NCBI GenBank assembly: GCA_020850355.1
Contig: JADZEX010000009.1
Coordinates: 1 to 64,000, forward strand
Reading direction: 5' to 3'
DNA length: 64,000 bases
DNA from: Fimbriimonadaceae bacterium
GTDB lineage: Bacteria; Armatimonadota; UBA10988
Shown here: positions 7,468 through 16,859 of the stretch, in pieces
Layout of the letters: every line of letters starts with the position of its first letter
Numbering within the stretch: the first letter of the stretch is position 1
Notes under the pieces: generated by a model
Told to the model about the DNA's origin: nothing
Databases searched by the model: none
The model's input: only the letters and a program-made list of their open reading frames with translations
Program-made: the position numbers and the translations under genes

Positions 7468-8918
7468 ACCAGGGGCGGCGCTCACCGGAAGGGATCGGGC
7501 TGGCCGCCTTGGCGGCCGTCGGGCTGGCGCTGACCTGGTTCGCCTACCAGCCGATCCTCGACAACTACTTCGTCGGCGACGACTTCAGCTACCTCAACGT
7601 CGGTCGCCAGGTGCTGGCCCAGCCGAGCCTGCTGCTGGACCAGCCCGCGCTCCTGCGGATCTACACCGGCGCCGTGATGCGGCCGGTCGGCGATGCGATC
7701 TGGGCCGGCCTGGTGGCCTGCTGTGGGTATGAGGCGCGGCCCTACTACCTGCTGGGGATCGCCCTGCACCTGCTCAACGCGCTGCTGGCCGGCCTGGTGC
7801 TGCGCCGCTGGTGCGGTGACCGTCTGGTCGCGGTGCTGGGCGCTGTCCTCTTCGCGACCGCCTACGGGGTGCGCAACGGGGTGGTCTGGATCAGCAACTA
7901 CAACGAGAGCTTCGTGCTGACGCTGCAGCTTGGGCTGTGGTTGCTGCTGACGAGCGAGCGCGTCGCGGACGGTCAGCGGCCGCCGCGCTGGCTGCCCTGG
8001 ACGGTCGGCGGTGGGCTGCTGCTGGGCTGTCTGATCAAGGAGTCGGTGGCCCCGGTGGTGGCGCCGCTGGTGCTGTTCGACAGCCTGCGGCGGCCGCGGC
8101 CGGTGCGCAGCGCCCTGGCCTGGTGGCCGGCGCTGGCGCTGGTCGCGGGCTACATGCTGTTCCGGATGAGCCTGAAGTTCGAGGGTGCCTACGACACCTC
8201 GGGCTTCGGGCCGCATACTTTGGTGAGTTGGCCGGCCCTGGTGGCCAGTTGCTTCGGCAGCAACCTGCTGCCGATCTTCTTGAGCCGGGCCCTGCAGGCG
8301 CCGGAACTAGTGCCGCTGGTCGGCTGGACGGCGGTCGCGCTGCTGGCCTGGCTGACCCTGCGCGGCCCCCGCCTGGCGCGGCCGGCGGCGCTCTGGGTCC
8401 TGGTTCAGGAGCTACCCTACGCGCTGGTCCCGGCGACCCGGCCGGAGAACCTGCAGTCGCACTACCTCTACTGCGCGACGGTCCCGGCGATGGCGCTGCT
8501 GGCGCTGGGCTGGACCGCCCTGGCCCGGCGCGGGCGCTGGCCGACCACTCTGCTGGCCCTCCTGCTGGCCTGGCTGCTGGCGCACTGGACCTGGTACGGC
8601 GTGCGCCGCAACCGCGCCGACGAGGCCGACCATTGGGAGGTCGCCTCGCAGACGTTACGGCGCGACTTCGCGGTGTTGGACGCGGCGGGGCTGGCGCCGG
8701 GCACGCGGATCGTGCTGGTGCTGCCGGCGGAGCAGGCCCCGGGCGGGCTGAGCTGGTGGGGCTGGGAGGGCTACCCGGTGGTCAGCCGCGTGCCGCTGAG
8801 CTTGGAGCGCGTGCTGACGGTACCCGACCCGGCGACCTTGACGCCGCCGGTGGTGGTGTATACCTACGACCAGACCCGCGGCCCGCAACTGCTGCTGCGG
8901 CGCGACGCGGGACCGTGA
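7464..8918 (+). CDS. GT-C-type polytopic membrane protein (GT39-like), 484 aa
   Basis: A polytopic protein of about a dozen hydrophobic helices. The first helix (LAALAAVGLALTWFAYQ) is followed by a loop with DNYFVGDDFSYLNVGR, the acidic motif that GT-C glycosyltransferases use after their first membrane segment. A later periplasmic loop carries WISNYNESF. The C-terminal about 60 residues look extracytoplasmic. Proteins of this kind transfer sugars from polyprenyl-phosphate donors on the outer face of the membrane; donor and acceptor are unknown here. It overlaps rtcA (ATGA) and the next gene (GTGA). Confidence 0.75.
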   Translation: MNQGRRSPEGIGLAALAAVGLALTWFAYQPILDNYFVGDDFSYLNVGRQVLAQPSLLLDQPALLRIYTGAVMRPVGDAIWAGLVACCGYEARPYYLLGIALHLLNALLAGLVLRRWCGDRLVAVLGAVLFATAYGVRNGVVWISNYNESFVLTLQLGLWLLLTSERVADGQRPPRWLPWTVGGGLLLGCLIKESVAPVVAPLVLFDSLRRPRPVRSALAWWPALALVAGYMLFRMSLKFEGAYDTSGFGPHTLVSWPALVASCFGSNLLPIFLSRALQAPELVPLVGWTAVALLAWLTLRGPRLARPAALWVLVQELPYALVPATRPENLQSHYLYCATVPAMALLALGWTALARRGRWPTTLLALLLAWLLAHWTWYGVRRNRADEADHWEVASQTLRRDFAVLDAAGLAPGTRIVLVLPAEQAPGGLSWWGWEGYPVVSRVPLSLERVLTVPDPATLTPPVVVYTYDQTRGPQLLLRRDAGP

Positions 8919-9859
8919 GATTGATGGGCGGCAAGGCCAACTCGGCGCTGGTGTTGCTCTACCTCGGCCTGACGCTGGTCGCGGCGGCGGTCTACCGGGA
9001 GCTCGACAAGCCGCTCTGGGCGCCGCCAGCAACCGCTGTGACCGAGCACCAGCGGGTCGTGGAAGGGGAGTCGGGCTATCCGAACCAGTACCGCCCGCTG
9101 GTCCCCTGGGCCTGCGAACTGGCGCACCGCGCCGGGCTGCCGCTCGAGGCGGCCTACCTGCTGCAGCGCCTGGCCTGCTGGTTCCTGGCCTTGTTGCTGC
9201 TCCACCAGTACCTCCGGGCCTGGCTGCGCGAGGAAGCCTGTCTGGCAGGCGGCGTCTTCCTGGCGGCGCTGCTGCCGTTCAGTTGCCTGGCCCAGGGCTG
9301 GCAGCCGACCGATCCGCTCAACCTGCTGCTGTACGTGCTGGCCTACCGGTTGCTGCTGACGCGGCAGGATGTCTGGTTGCTGCCGCTGCTGGCGGTCGGG
9401 ATGCTGAACCGCGAGACGATCGGCCTGGTGATCCTGCTGGCGGCGGCGGTGCGTTGGGACGAGCGCGGCAGCGGTGCTTACTGGCGGCTGCTGGCGCTGC
9501 TGACCGCGGTGGCGCTGGCGGTGTTCGCGGCGGTGCGCTGGCACTATGGCGCGCGCGAGCCCGATGTGGCGCTGGTGACGCCGGCGGTCAACATTCCTGA
9601 GAACCTCACCCGCGCTGGTTCGCTGCGGTTCGTGCTGCTCTACGGGGTGCTCTGGCTGCTGGCCCTCCGGCAGCTCGGCACCGCGCCGATCTTCCTGCGA
9701 CGCTCGCTGCTGCTGCTGCCGGTCTTCGCGGTGGTGCACCTCTGCGTCGGGCTGCTCGGCGAGACGCGCTACTTCCTGCCGTTGGCCCCCACGGTGTTAC
9801 CGCTGGCGCTGCGCCAGCTCCTGCCGGGGGCCGCGCTGGAGGAGCCGGCGTGCGAGTAG
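8915..9859 (+). CDS. Polytopic membrane protein of the polysaccharide run, 314 aa
   Basis: Around eight hydrophobic helices. The first loop has WAPPATAVTEHQ, then YPNQYRPLVPWACELA, which recalls loops of integral-membrane glycan enzymes but lacks the clear Asp-Glu pair of its neighbours. LNRETIGLVILLAAA and LGETRYFLPLAP are Arg/Glu-bearing loop motifs seen in GT-C-like proteins ('R..Y..P'). It could be a small GT-C protein or a polymerase-like component; I cannot decide. GTG 8915 overlaps the previous stop; an in-frame ATG at 8924 is an alternative, and neither has a strong ribosome site. Confidence 0.6.
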   Translation: MRLMGGKANSALVLLYLGLTLVAAAVYRELDKPLWAPPATAVTEHQRVVEGESGYPNQYRPLVPWACELAHRAGLPLEAAYLLQRLACWFLALLLLHQYLRAWLREEACLAGGVFLAALLPFSCLAQGWQPTDPLNLLLYVLAYRLLLTRQDVWLLPLLAVGMLNRETIGLVILLAAAVRWDERGSGAYWRLLALLTAVALAVFAAVRWHYGAREPDVALVTPAVNIPENLTRAGSLRFVLLYGVLWLLALRQLGTAPIFLRRSLLLLPVFAVVHLCVGLLGETRYFLPLAPTVLPLALRQLLPGAALEEPACE

Positions 9860-10935
9860 CTTTCCCGGCCTGGCGTCTGCTGCACCCGCGCGGCGGCGTG
9901 GGCAACACGCTCTGGCAGTTGCTACAGCAGTACGCCGCACTGGCGCCGGAGGACCAGTTCCGGGTGTTTCACGACGGTGCCCCGCTCCAGCCGCCGCCAG
10001 GCGCCAACCTCACCACCAGCGTGGTGCGGGCGCCGCTGGTTGAGAACAACCTCACCTGGAGTGACTCCGCGGCGCCGCGGGCGATCCGCCGGTGGGGCGC
10101 CGAGCTGGTCCACAACGTGGCCTACACGCTGCCGCGCGGGCTGACCTGCCCGGCGGTGGTGACCGTCCACGACGTCAGCTACGCGCGCCACCCGGAGTGG
10201 TACCCGCGGCGGACGGCGCGCTGGCTGACCGCGGGCACCCGCCGCGCCCTGCAGCAGGCGACCGTGGTCACCGACAGCGAGTTCAGCCGGCGAGAGATCG
10301 CCGCGCTGTTTGACACCGACCCGACCCGCCTGGCGGTGGTGCCCTTGGCGGCGGATCCGATCTACACGCCGACGGTCGACCCGACCCCCGTGCGGCAGCG
10401 CTACCAGCTCCCCGAGCGCTTTATCTTCTACCTTGGCGGCATCCACGCCCGGCGGCGGTTCGAGCATCTGCTGACGGCCTGCCGGGGACTGCTCCCACGG
10501 CACGGCGCGGACCTGGTGATCGCCGGGCCCTACGACCCCGCGGCGTTGGCCGACAGCGGGCTGGGCGAGCGGCTGCGGCCGTTGGGCTACGTGCCCGACG
10601 CCGATCTGCCGGGGCTCTTCCGCGCGGCCACCTGCTTCGCCTGGCCGTCGGTCTACGAGGGGTTTGGCCTGCCCCCGCTGGAGGCCCTGGCCTGTGGCTG
10701 CCCGACGGTGGTGGCCGAGGCCAGCTCGTTGCCGGAGGTGGTCGGCGACGCCGCGCTGCGGGTGGCCGACGACCCGGCGGCGCTGGCGGCGGCGTTGGGC
10801 AGGTTGCTGGAAGATGACAGCCTGCGCCGTGAGCTGGCCGCCCGCGGGCCACGCCAGGCGTCACGCTTTTCGTGGACCACCACGGCACAGGCGATGCTAC
10901 GGATCTACCGCGAGACGTTGGAGCAGCAGGTTTGA
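9850..10935 (+). CDS. Glycosyltransferase family 4 (GT-B fold), 361 aa
   Basis: Cytoplasmic glycosyltransferase using a nucleotide-sugar donor, with no membrane segment. The C-terminal GT1/GT4 domain shows VVPLAADPIYTP, FIFYLGGIHARRRFEHLL, GYVPDADLPGLFRAATCFAW, and the E-x7-E signature in YEGFGLPPLEALACG (about residues 273-287), followed by SSLPEVVGDAAL. The N-terminal half carries VTVHDVSYARHPEWYPRR, common in the mannosyl/rhamnosyl branch. The start is GTG with GGAGGAG upstream; it overlaps the previous gene by 10 bases. The specific sugar is unknown. Confidence 0.88.
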   Translation: MRVAFPAWRLLHPRGGVGNTLWQLLQQYAALAPEDQFRVFHDGAPLQPPPGANLTTSVVRAPLVENNLTWSDSAAPRAIRRWGAELVHNVAYTLPRGLTCPAVVTVHDVSYARHPEWYPRRTARWLTAGTRRALQQATVVTDSEFSRREIAALFDTDPTRLAVVPLAADPIYTPTVDPTPVRQRYQLPERFIFYLGGIHARRRFEHLLTACRGLLPRHGADLVIAGPYDPAALADSGLGERLRPLGYVPDADLPGLFRAATCFAWPSVYEGFGLPPLEALACGCPTVVAEASSLPEVVGDAALRVADDPAALAAALGRLLEDDSLRRELAARGPRQASRFSWTTTAQAMLRIYRETLEQQV

Positions 10936-13052
10936 GGGGCGGCGCGACCTTCTGGTTACGCGGCCTGGCGGTCGGCGCTGGCCTGGCGGTCGCGGCGCTG
11001 GCCTGGCAACTGCGGGCCGGGCCACTCGGCTGGGGCGCCGCGATGCTCGCGGCGGCGCTGCTGGGCGGGGCGGTGTTGGCCGGGCTGGAGCCGCCGCGAG
11101 CGGTGGCGCGGCAGATGCTCGGTCTGCTTGCGGCTGGCGGCTGGACCTGGCTATGGCACCTCAACTACGCCGCCCTGCTGGCCAATCCGTCGTTCGGCGG
11201 CGGGCTGCTGGCCGGGCTGCTGCTGCTGACCGCGGCTAGCCTGCGGGGGGCTGGCGGGCCGTGGCGCGGCGCGCTGCTGCGGCGCTTGCGGACGCCGGCC
11301 GGGGCGCTGACAGGCGGGCTCTGGCTGCTGGCGACGGCGCGCTGGTTCAACGGGGCCGAGTGGCGCGGGCAACCGGCCGACGTCGTGCGCGGGCTGCAAC
11401 TGCTGCTCACCGGGCCGCTGGCGGGGCTCTGTCTGATCAGCGCCGCGCGGAGCCTGCCGCAGGCCTGGCTGCTGGCGGCGGAGGGCTGGCAGCACCGCCT
11501 GGTGGCGCGCGAGCGGACGGTGGTCTGGGCGCTCAGCCTGGGCACCCTGGCGGTCGTGGCGCATGTCTGTTACCGCTGCGTCGGACCGCTGCCGCATGTC
11601 GAGGACGGCATCGCCTACCTCTATCAGGCGAAGACCTTCCTGGTCCACGGCTTCTGGCAACCCGCACCGGCTGTGCCGGCGGCGTTCGACGCGCGCTTTG
11701 CCTGGATCTTCGCCGACGACCACGGGCGCAGCTACGGGATCTTCCCGCCGGGCTGGCCGCTGGTCCTGGCGCTGGGCGTGGCGCTCCGGCTGCCCTGGCT
11801 GGTCAATCCGCTGCTGGCCGCGCTCGCCGTGGCACTGGCGGCGCGGCTGTTCAGGCGAGTCGAGCGGCCCGCCGTGGCGCTCGGCGCCGGGCTGTTGCTG
11901 GCGACCTCGCCGTTCTTCGTGCTCCAGGGGGCGTCGTTCCTGGCGCACACCGCGACACTGTGCTGGATTCTACTGGCGCTGCTGGGCGCCGTCGGCTGCC
12001 TGCGCGGCGGGGGCCTTGGAGCGGCGGCGCTGGTCGGGTTGGGCGTCGGCTGCTGCGCGGCGACGCGCTACATGGAAGGCCTGCTGCTGGGTCTGGCCTG
12101 CCTCGGCTACCTCGCCTGGGGCACCGTTCAGCGGCGGGTCGGCGGGCGGCTCTGGCTGGTCGGCCTGCTGGCCCTGCTGCCTGGCCTGGGGCTGGCGGTC
12201 GCCGACAATCTCTCCAAGACCGGCTCGCCGCTGCTGACCCCGGTTGAGCGCTGGTACACCGTGGAGTATGGCAGTCCCGTCAACCGGCCGGGCTTCGGCC
12301 CGCGGGTCGGCCTGGAGTGGGACCACTCCCTCGGGCCGGGGCACACGCTGCTGGAGGGCCTCTGGAACTCCAACGCCAACGCCTTTGAGCTGAGCCGTTA
12401 CGGCTTCGGCTGGGCCTGCGGCTCGCTCTTGCTGGCGCTGGTCTTTGCGGTGTGGGGCGAGAAGAGCGATCTCGACTGGCTGCTGCTGAGCTACAGCCTG
12501 CTGCTGGTGGGCATCTACACGGCCTACTGGTACCACGGCATCGCCTTCGGGCCGCGCTTCTGGCATCCCCTCTTGCTGCCGCTGGTGCTCTTCACGGTCA
12601 AGGGCGGGGCGCTGGTCGGGCAGTGGATCGGCCCGGGCGGCGGGCGCTCGGTGGCGGCGACGGTGGCGCTGGCGATGCTCACAGCCTGGGGCGCCTGGCT
12701 GCCGTTGGAGCTGCAGACGACCTACCACCAGAACCGCGGCCGGGACGCCGGCGAGCGGCGGATCGTGACCCTGGCGCGGGCGGTGGCGGCCGGGCGGCCG
12801 TGTCTGGTGATCCAGAAGATGCACCGTGCCGGGGGCAGCGTGCAGCCCGACTACGGCATCGGCTTCTCGCTGAACCCGCCCGGCTTCCGCGGCGACGTGC
12901 TGGTGGCCCGCGAGCTGGACGGCGCCGGTCGTTCGCAAGTCGCGGCGTTAAGGAAAGCGTATCCGGACCGCCTGTTGTTGGTGTGGTACAAGGACTCCGG
13001 CGCCGCGCGCCTGGTCCCATTGGACGATGTCGATGACCTCACCGAGCCCTGA
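10932..13052 (+). CDS. Large GT-C-like polytopic membrane protein, 706 aa
   Basis: I place the start at TTG 10932, which overlaps the previous stop as TTGA. The frame is open further upstream, but those residues lie within the preceding glycosyltransferase gene. There are roughly fourteen hydrophobic helices. After a helical N-terminal third, the loop LPHVEDGIAYLYQAKTFLVHGF has the acidic 'ED' position and YLYQA pattern of ArnT/GT39-type enzymes, followed by YGIFPPGWPLVLALG. The extra N-terminal membrane block (about residues 1-210) is unusual for that family. A soluble C-terminal domain of about 100 residues ends the protein. Likely a polyprenyl-phosphate-sugar-dependent transferase; substrate unknown. 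Confidence 0.7.
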   Translation: MRGGATFWLRGLAVGAGLAVAALAWQLRAGPLGWGAAMLAAALLGGAVLAGLEPPRAVARQMLGLLAAGGWTWLWHLNYAALLANPSFGGGLLAGLLLLTAASLRGAGGPWRGALLRRLRTPAGALTGGLWLLATARWFNGAEWRGQPADVVRGLQLLLTGPLAGLCLISAARSLPQAWLLAAEGWQHRLVARERTVVWALSLGTLAVVAHVCYRCVGPLPHVEDGIAYLYQAKTFLVHGFWQPAPAVPAAFDARFAWIFADDHGRSYGIFPPGWPLVLALGVALRLPWLVNPLLAALAVALAARLFRRVERPAVALGAGLLLATSPFFVLQGASFLAHTATLCWILLALLGAVGCLRGGGLGAAALVGLGVGCCAATRYMEGLLLGLACLGYLAWGTVQRRVGGRLWLVGLLALLPGLGLAVADNLSKTGSPLLTPVERWYTVEYGSPVNRPGFGPRVGLEWDHSLGPGHTLLEGLWNSNANAFELSRYGFGWACGSLLLALVFAVWGEKSDLDWLLLSYSLLLVGIYTAYWYHGIAFGPRFWHPLLLPLVLFTVKGGALVGQWIGPGGGRSVAATVALAMLTAWGAWLPLELQTTYHQNRGRDAGERRIVTLARAVAAGRPCLVIQKMHRAGGSVQPDYGIGFSLNPPGFRGDVLVARELDGAGRSQVAALRKAYPDRLLLVWYKDSGAARLVPLDDVDDLTEP

Positions 13053-14436
13053 TCACCGGCTGCACGGCACCGCCACGCCCGCGGTGCGGCGCCGCTGGCT
13101 GGACCGGGCGTTGCAGCTCTTCGGCGTGCTGGGCGATGTTGCCGCGTTGCAGTTGGCGCTGGTGCTGGCCTACTGGATCCGCTTCCGCAGCGGGGTGATC
13201 CCGGTCACCAAGGGCGAGCCGCTGTCGCTGGTCGACTACCACCGCGCGCTGTGGGCGATCAACGTCGTCTGGCTGCTGGTCTTTGCCTGGCTCGACATGT
13301 ACCGCCCGCAGCGCTGGGTCAGCGCGCTCGACGAGGCCTACCGCGTCCTGATCGCGGCCGGGGCGGTGCTGCTGGTGCTGATGGCCGCCAGCTTCCTCTA
13401 CCGCAACGCCGAGTTCAGCCGCCTGACGGTGGCCCTGGCGTTCGCGATTGCGGTGCTGCTGGTGGTGTTGTTGCGGGCGGTGGGCCTGCGGCTGGCGCGG
13501 CAGTTGGCCCGGCAGCCGCAGTTCCGGCGGCGGGTCGCGGTGCTGGGCGAGGTCGCCACGGCCGACCTCTGTCGCGGGCAGGCGCGCGAGGTGGTCTTCG
13601 AGTCGCCCGACGGCCCGGCCGGGCTGGCGACGGTCCGCGACCTGCTGGCCCGCGGCGAGGTCGACGAGCTGCTCCTGGCGCGGGCCGGCTGGCCCAGCGC
13701 CAGCTTGCTGGCCTTGCTGCGCGAGGCCGAGACGGCCGGTGCGGCGGCCATTCTGGTGGCCGATCCGGTCGACCTGCTGGTCCGCCGCGGGGGCCGTGAG
13801 GATTGGGATGGGCTGCCGTTGGTGCGGCTCCGCGACGTGCCGTTGGACGGGGCCCAGCGCAGCGCCAAGCGGCTCTTCGACCTGCTCGCCGCGGCGCTGC
13901 TGCTGCTGCTGCTGGGTCCCCTGCTGCTGCTGCTGGCGCTGCTCGTGCGGCTCACCTCGCCGGGGCCGGTGATCTTCAGCCAGGAGCGCGTCACCGAGGG
14001 CGGGCGGCGGTTCCGGATGCACAAGTTCCGCAGCATGATCCCGAACGCCGAGGCGCAGACCGGGCCGGTCTGGGCGCGGCGGGGCGACCCGCGGGTGACG
14101 CCGCTGGGGGGCTTCTTGCGGAAGACCAGCCTCGACGAGTTGCCGCAGCTCTGGAACATCCTGGTCGGCGAAATGAGCCTGATCGGCCCGCGGCCGGAGC
14201 GGCCGGTGTTCGTGGAGCAGTTCGGGCGCGAGATTCCGCGGTATCATGACCGCCATCGGATGAAGACCGGGCTGACCGGCTGGGCCCAGACCGCTGGCGA
14301 GCGCGGCGGCGACAGCGACATCGCGCTGCGGACGCGCTACGACCTGTACTACATCGACAACTGGTCGCTGATGCTGGACGCGCAGATTCTGGTCAAGACG
14401 TTCTTCGAGGTCTTCTTCCACCGAGGTGCCGGGTGA
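13027..14436 (+). CDS. Initiating polyprenyl-phosphate sugar phosphotransferase (WcaJ/WbaP-like), 469 aa
   Basis: Starts repeat-unit synthesis by moving a sugar-1-phosphate from a nucleotide sugar to undecaprenyl phosphate. The N-terminal half has four membrane helices (residues about 25-160) and a degraded nucleotide-binding-like domain. The catalytic bacterial-sugar-transferase domain spans about 275-469: a long Leu-rich re-entrant helix, then SPGPVIFSQERVTEGGRRF, MHKFRSM, TSLDELPQLWNIL, MSLIGPRPE and KTGLTGWAQ, with DLYYIDNWSLMLD near the end. The ATG start lies 26 bases inside the preceding gene; ATG 13033 is an alternative. As the only initiating enzyme here, it defines the run as a lipid-linked polysaccharide locus. 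Confidence 0.92.
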   Translation: MSMTSPSPDHRLHGTATPAVRRRWLDRALQLFGVLGDVAALQLALVLAYWIRFRSGVIPVTKGEPLSLVDYHRALWAINVVWLLVFAWLDMYRPQRWVSALDEAYRVLIAAGAVLLVLMAASFLYRNAEFSRLTVALAFAIAVLLVVLLRAVGLRLARQLARQPQFRRRVAVLGEVATADLCRGQAREVVFESPDGPAGLATVRDLLARGEVDELLLARAGWPSASLLALLREAETAGAAAILVADPVDLLVRRGGREDWDGLPLVRLRDVPLDGAQRSAKRLFDLLAAALLLLLLGPLLLLLALLVRLTSPGPVIFSQERVTEGGRRFRMHKFRSMIPNAEAQTGPVWARRGDPRVTPLGGFLRKTSLDELPQLWNILVGEMSLIGPRPERPVFVEQFGREIPRYHDRHRMKTGLTGWAQTAGERGGDSDIALRTRYDLYYIDNWSLMLDAQILVKTFFEVFFHRGAG

Positions 14437-16859
14437 ACTGGCGGCGCGAGGCCGCCCTGGCCGCGGTGCTCGCCGGAGTCGTGCTCCTGGGCGCCGGCGG
14501 GACGCTGGCCGGGGCCTACTGGTGCAACGACGCGGAGACCCAGAACCTGCCCCAACGGGCCTGGTTCGCGACGGGTCTGCGCGCCGGCGAGTTGCGCTGG
14601 TGGTGCTCCGAGGCCGGCGCCGGCTACCCGCTCGCGGCGGAGGGGCAGACCGGCTGCCTGTACCCCGGCAACCTGCTCTTCGTGCCGTTCGAGCCGACCG
14701 TCGCCTACAGCCTGACGGTGCTGCTGCACCTCTGGTGGGCCGGGCTGGGAGTCGCCGCGGTGCTCCGCCAGCGCCACGTCGGCCGGCTGCCGGCGCTCGC
14801 CGCGGCGACCGCCTACGCCTTCTGCGGGCCCCTTTGGTTCCGCGCGATTCACCTCAACTTCCTGCAGGGCCTGGCCTGGCTGCCGTGGTGGCTGTGGGGC
14901 CTCGAACGCGGTCGCACGGGCCGCCGCGGGGGCTGGACGGCGGCTGGCCTGGCGCTGGCAGCGGCGGTCCTGGCGGGCCACGTCCACCCGCCGCTGTTCG
15001 CGCTGCTGGTGGGTCCGCTCTACCTGCTCGGCCGCGGGCTCGAACAGCATGGGGTGCGGGCCACGCTGGGTGTTGCCGGGTGGCTGATCGGCAGCGCGCT
15101 GCTGCTGCTGGTGGCGCTGCGGGTGCCGCTGGGCTGGACCGTCGCCCTGCCCGGTCTGCTGGCCGCCGCCACCACGCTGCCGCGGCTGCTGGCCGATCCG
15201 GCGCGGCGGGCGGCCGGTCGCGACTGGGCCGGCCTGGCCGCGGCCCTGGCACTGGCCGGGCTGCTGGCCGCCGGGCAGGTGCTGCCGTTGCTGGAGCTGG
15301 TGCCGCAGACGGTGCGCGCCGAGGGTCTCAGCGTCGAGCGGGCGCTGGACATCTCACTGACTCCCGGCCAACTGCTCGGGCTGCTGGTGCCGCGGCAGCA
15401 CGGCACGCCCTTCGACCGCGACCTCGACTTCCGCGTGCGGTGGGACACCGTGCTGCACTGGGAGTGGGCCGGGCATGTCGGCCTGCTGACGCTGCTGCTG
15501 GCCTGGGGTGCGCCCTGCTGCGGCCGGCGCCGCGAGCGCTGGTTCTGGTGGGCGCTGGCGCTGCTCGCGCTGGGCCTGGCCGCCGGGCGCGACTTACCGC
15601 TCTACCGTGGTCTGCTGCACCTGCCGGGCTGGCACAGCCTGCGCGGCCCGGCGCGCTTTCTGGCGTTGCACGCGCTGGCGGCGGCGGTGCTGCTGGGCCT
15701 GGTGCTGCACGACCTGCGCGGCGGGCTGCCCGCCCGGCGGCAACGGCTGACGCGGCTGGGCTTGCTGGCGGCCACCGCGCTGCTGCTCAGTTGCGCTGTG
15801 GCCCTGCCGCGGGCCGCCGCGGGCGTGCTCGATCCGCAGCACCTGCGCTGGCTGCAACTGGCCTGGCTGCGCGCCGCGCTGCTGGCGGCCCTGGCGACGG
15901 CCCTGCTCTGGCGCGCCGGCCACGGCCGCCGCTGGCTGCTCGCCGCGGCTGCCCTGGCGGTGGTCGATGTGCTCAGCGGCAGTGTGGGCTACCAGCGGCT
16001 GACCGACCGCGCGCACTACGCGCCGGTGGCCGTGCCGACGCCGGGTGAGCGGTTCTGGCAGCCGGTCTATCAGCCGCATCCGCTGCAGGCCAACCAGCAC
16101 CTGCTCAGCCCCGGGGCGGCCAACCTGGGGCTCTACACGCCCTTGGCGCTGCGCCGCTACCAGCAGGTTGTCGAGCGGATCCAGCAGGTCGACGACCTGG
16201 CCGCGCGGCGCTGGCTGGCGCTGCTGCGGGTGACCAGCCGGCAACGCGGGCTCTGGGACAGCGCGCTGCCCGACCCGGCGGCGCTGCTGCCGACGGGCTT
16301 GCGGCCTTTCCCGCCGGCCTGGCTGACGCCGCGCTGGGAACGCTGCCAGAGCCCCGCCGCGGCCTTCGCGCTGAGCTGCGACCCGGCCTGGCGACCCGAG
16401 GCCTACAGCCTGCTGGAGTCTGCGGCGACCGCCCCGCCGCGCAGAGGTGAGCTGGGCGAGGTGCTCTGGAGCGAGGTCGGCCGCCACCGCGTGACCGTCC
16501 GGGCGACCGGCGACTCGCCGCGGGTGCTGGTGCTCTCGCAGGTCTGGTACCCCGGCTGGCGGGTCCACCGGACGGGCGTCTGGCAGGCCGCCGAGCCGGT
16601 CGACTACCTCCTGACCGGCACTCTGCTGCCGCCCGGCCCGGCGCGCGTCGACTTCGTCTTCCAGCCGCTCAGCCTGCGGCTGGGGCTGTTTGGCAGTCTC
16701 AGCGGCCTGAGTCTGCTGAGCGGCCTGCTGGCGGCTGGTCGGCCGCGCCCGCGGCCCGTGCTGCCGCGGCCACCTGGGCCGACCGTCGCTGTGAACCGCG
16801 CGCGGCAGGCCGTGCGGCGCCGCCGGCTGCTGGCGCGGGCGAGCCGGAGGCGGCGATGA
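14433..16859 (+). CDS. YfhO-like GT-C membrane protein, 808 aa
   Basis: Resembles the YfhO family of membrane proteins implicated in glycosylating cell-wall polymers. After the first helix comes YWCNDAETQNLPQR, an acidic GT-C-type motif, then SEAGAGYPLAAEGQTGCLYP, the family's 'G.P...EGQ.G..YP' loop. Roughly a dozen helices follow, then an extracytoplasmic C-terminal domain of about 250 residues and a final helix (LGLFGSLSGLSLLSGLLAAG). The terminal 30 residues are Arg-rich. GTG start overlaps the initiating transferase (GTGA). It is the first of three related proteins in the run. Confidence 0.78.
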   Translation: MNWRREAALAAVLAGVVLLGAGGTLAGAYWCNDAETQNLPQRAWFATGLRAGELRWWCSEAGAGYPLAAEGQTGCLYPGNLLFVPFEPTVAYSLTVLLHLWWAGLGVAAVLRQRHVGRLPALAAATAYAFCGPLWFRAIHLNFLQGLAWLPWWLWGLERGRTGRRGGWTAAGLALAAAVLAGHVHPPLFALLVGPLYLLGRGLEQHGVRATLGVAGWLIGSALLLLVALRVPLGWTVALPGLLAAATTLPRLLADPARRAAGRDWAGLAAALALAGLLAAGQVLPLLELVPQTVRAEGLSVERALDISLTPGQLLGLLVPRQHGTPFDRDLDFRVRWDTVLHWEWAGHVGLLTLLLAWGAPCCGRRRERWFWWALALLALGLAAGRDLPLYRGLLHLPGWHSLRGPARFLALHALAAAVLLGLVLHDLRGGLPARRQRLTRLGLLAATALLLSCAVALPRAAAGVLDPQHLRWLQLAWLRAALLAALATALLWRAGHGRRWLLAAAALAVVDVLSGSVGYQRLTDRAHYAPVAVPTPGERFWQPVYQPHPLQANQHLLSPGAANLGLYTPLALRRYQQVVERIQQVDDLAARRWLALLRVTSRQRGLWDSALPDPAALLPTGLRPFPPAWLTPRWERCQSPAAAFALSCDPAWRPEAYSLLESAATAPPRRGELGEVLWSEVGRHRVTVRATGDSPRVLVLSQVWYPGWRVHRTGVWQAAEPVDYLLTGTLLPPGPARVDFVFQPLSLRLGLFGSLSGLSLLSGLLAAGRPRPRPVLPRPPGPTVAVNRARQAVRRRRLLARASRRRR

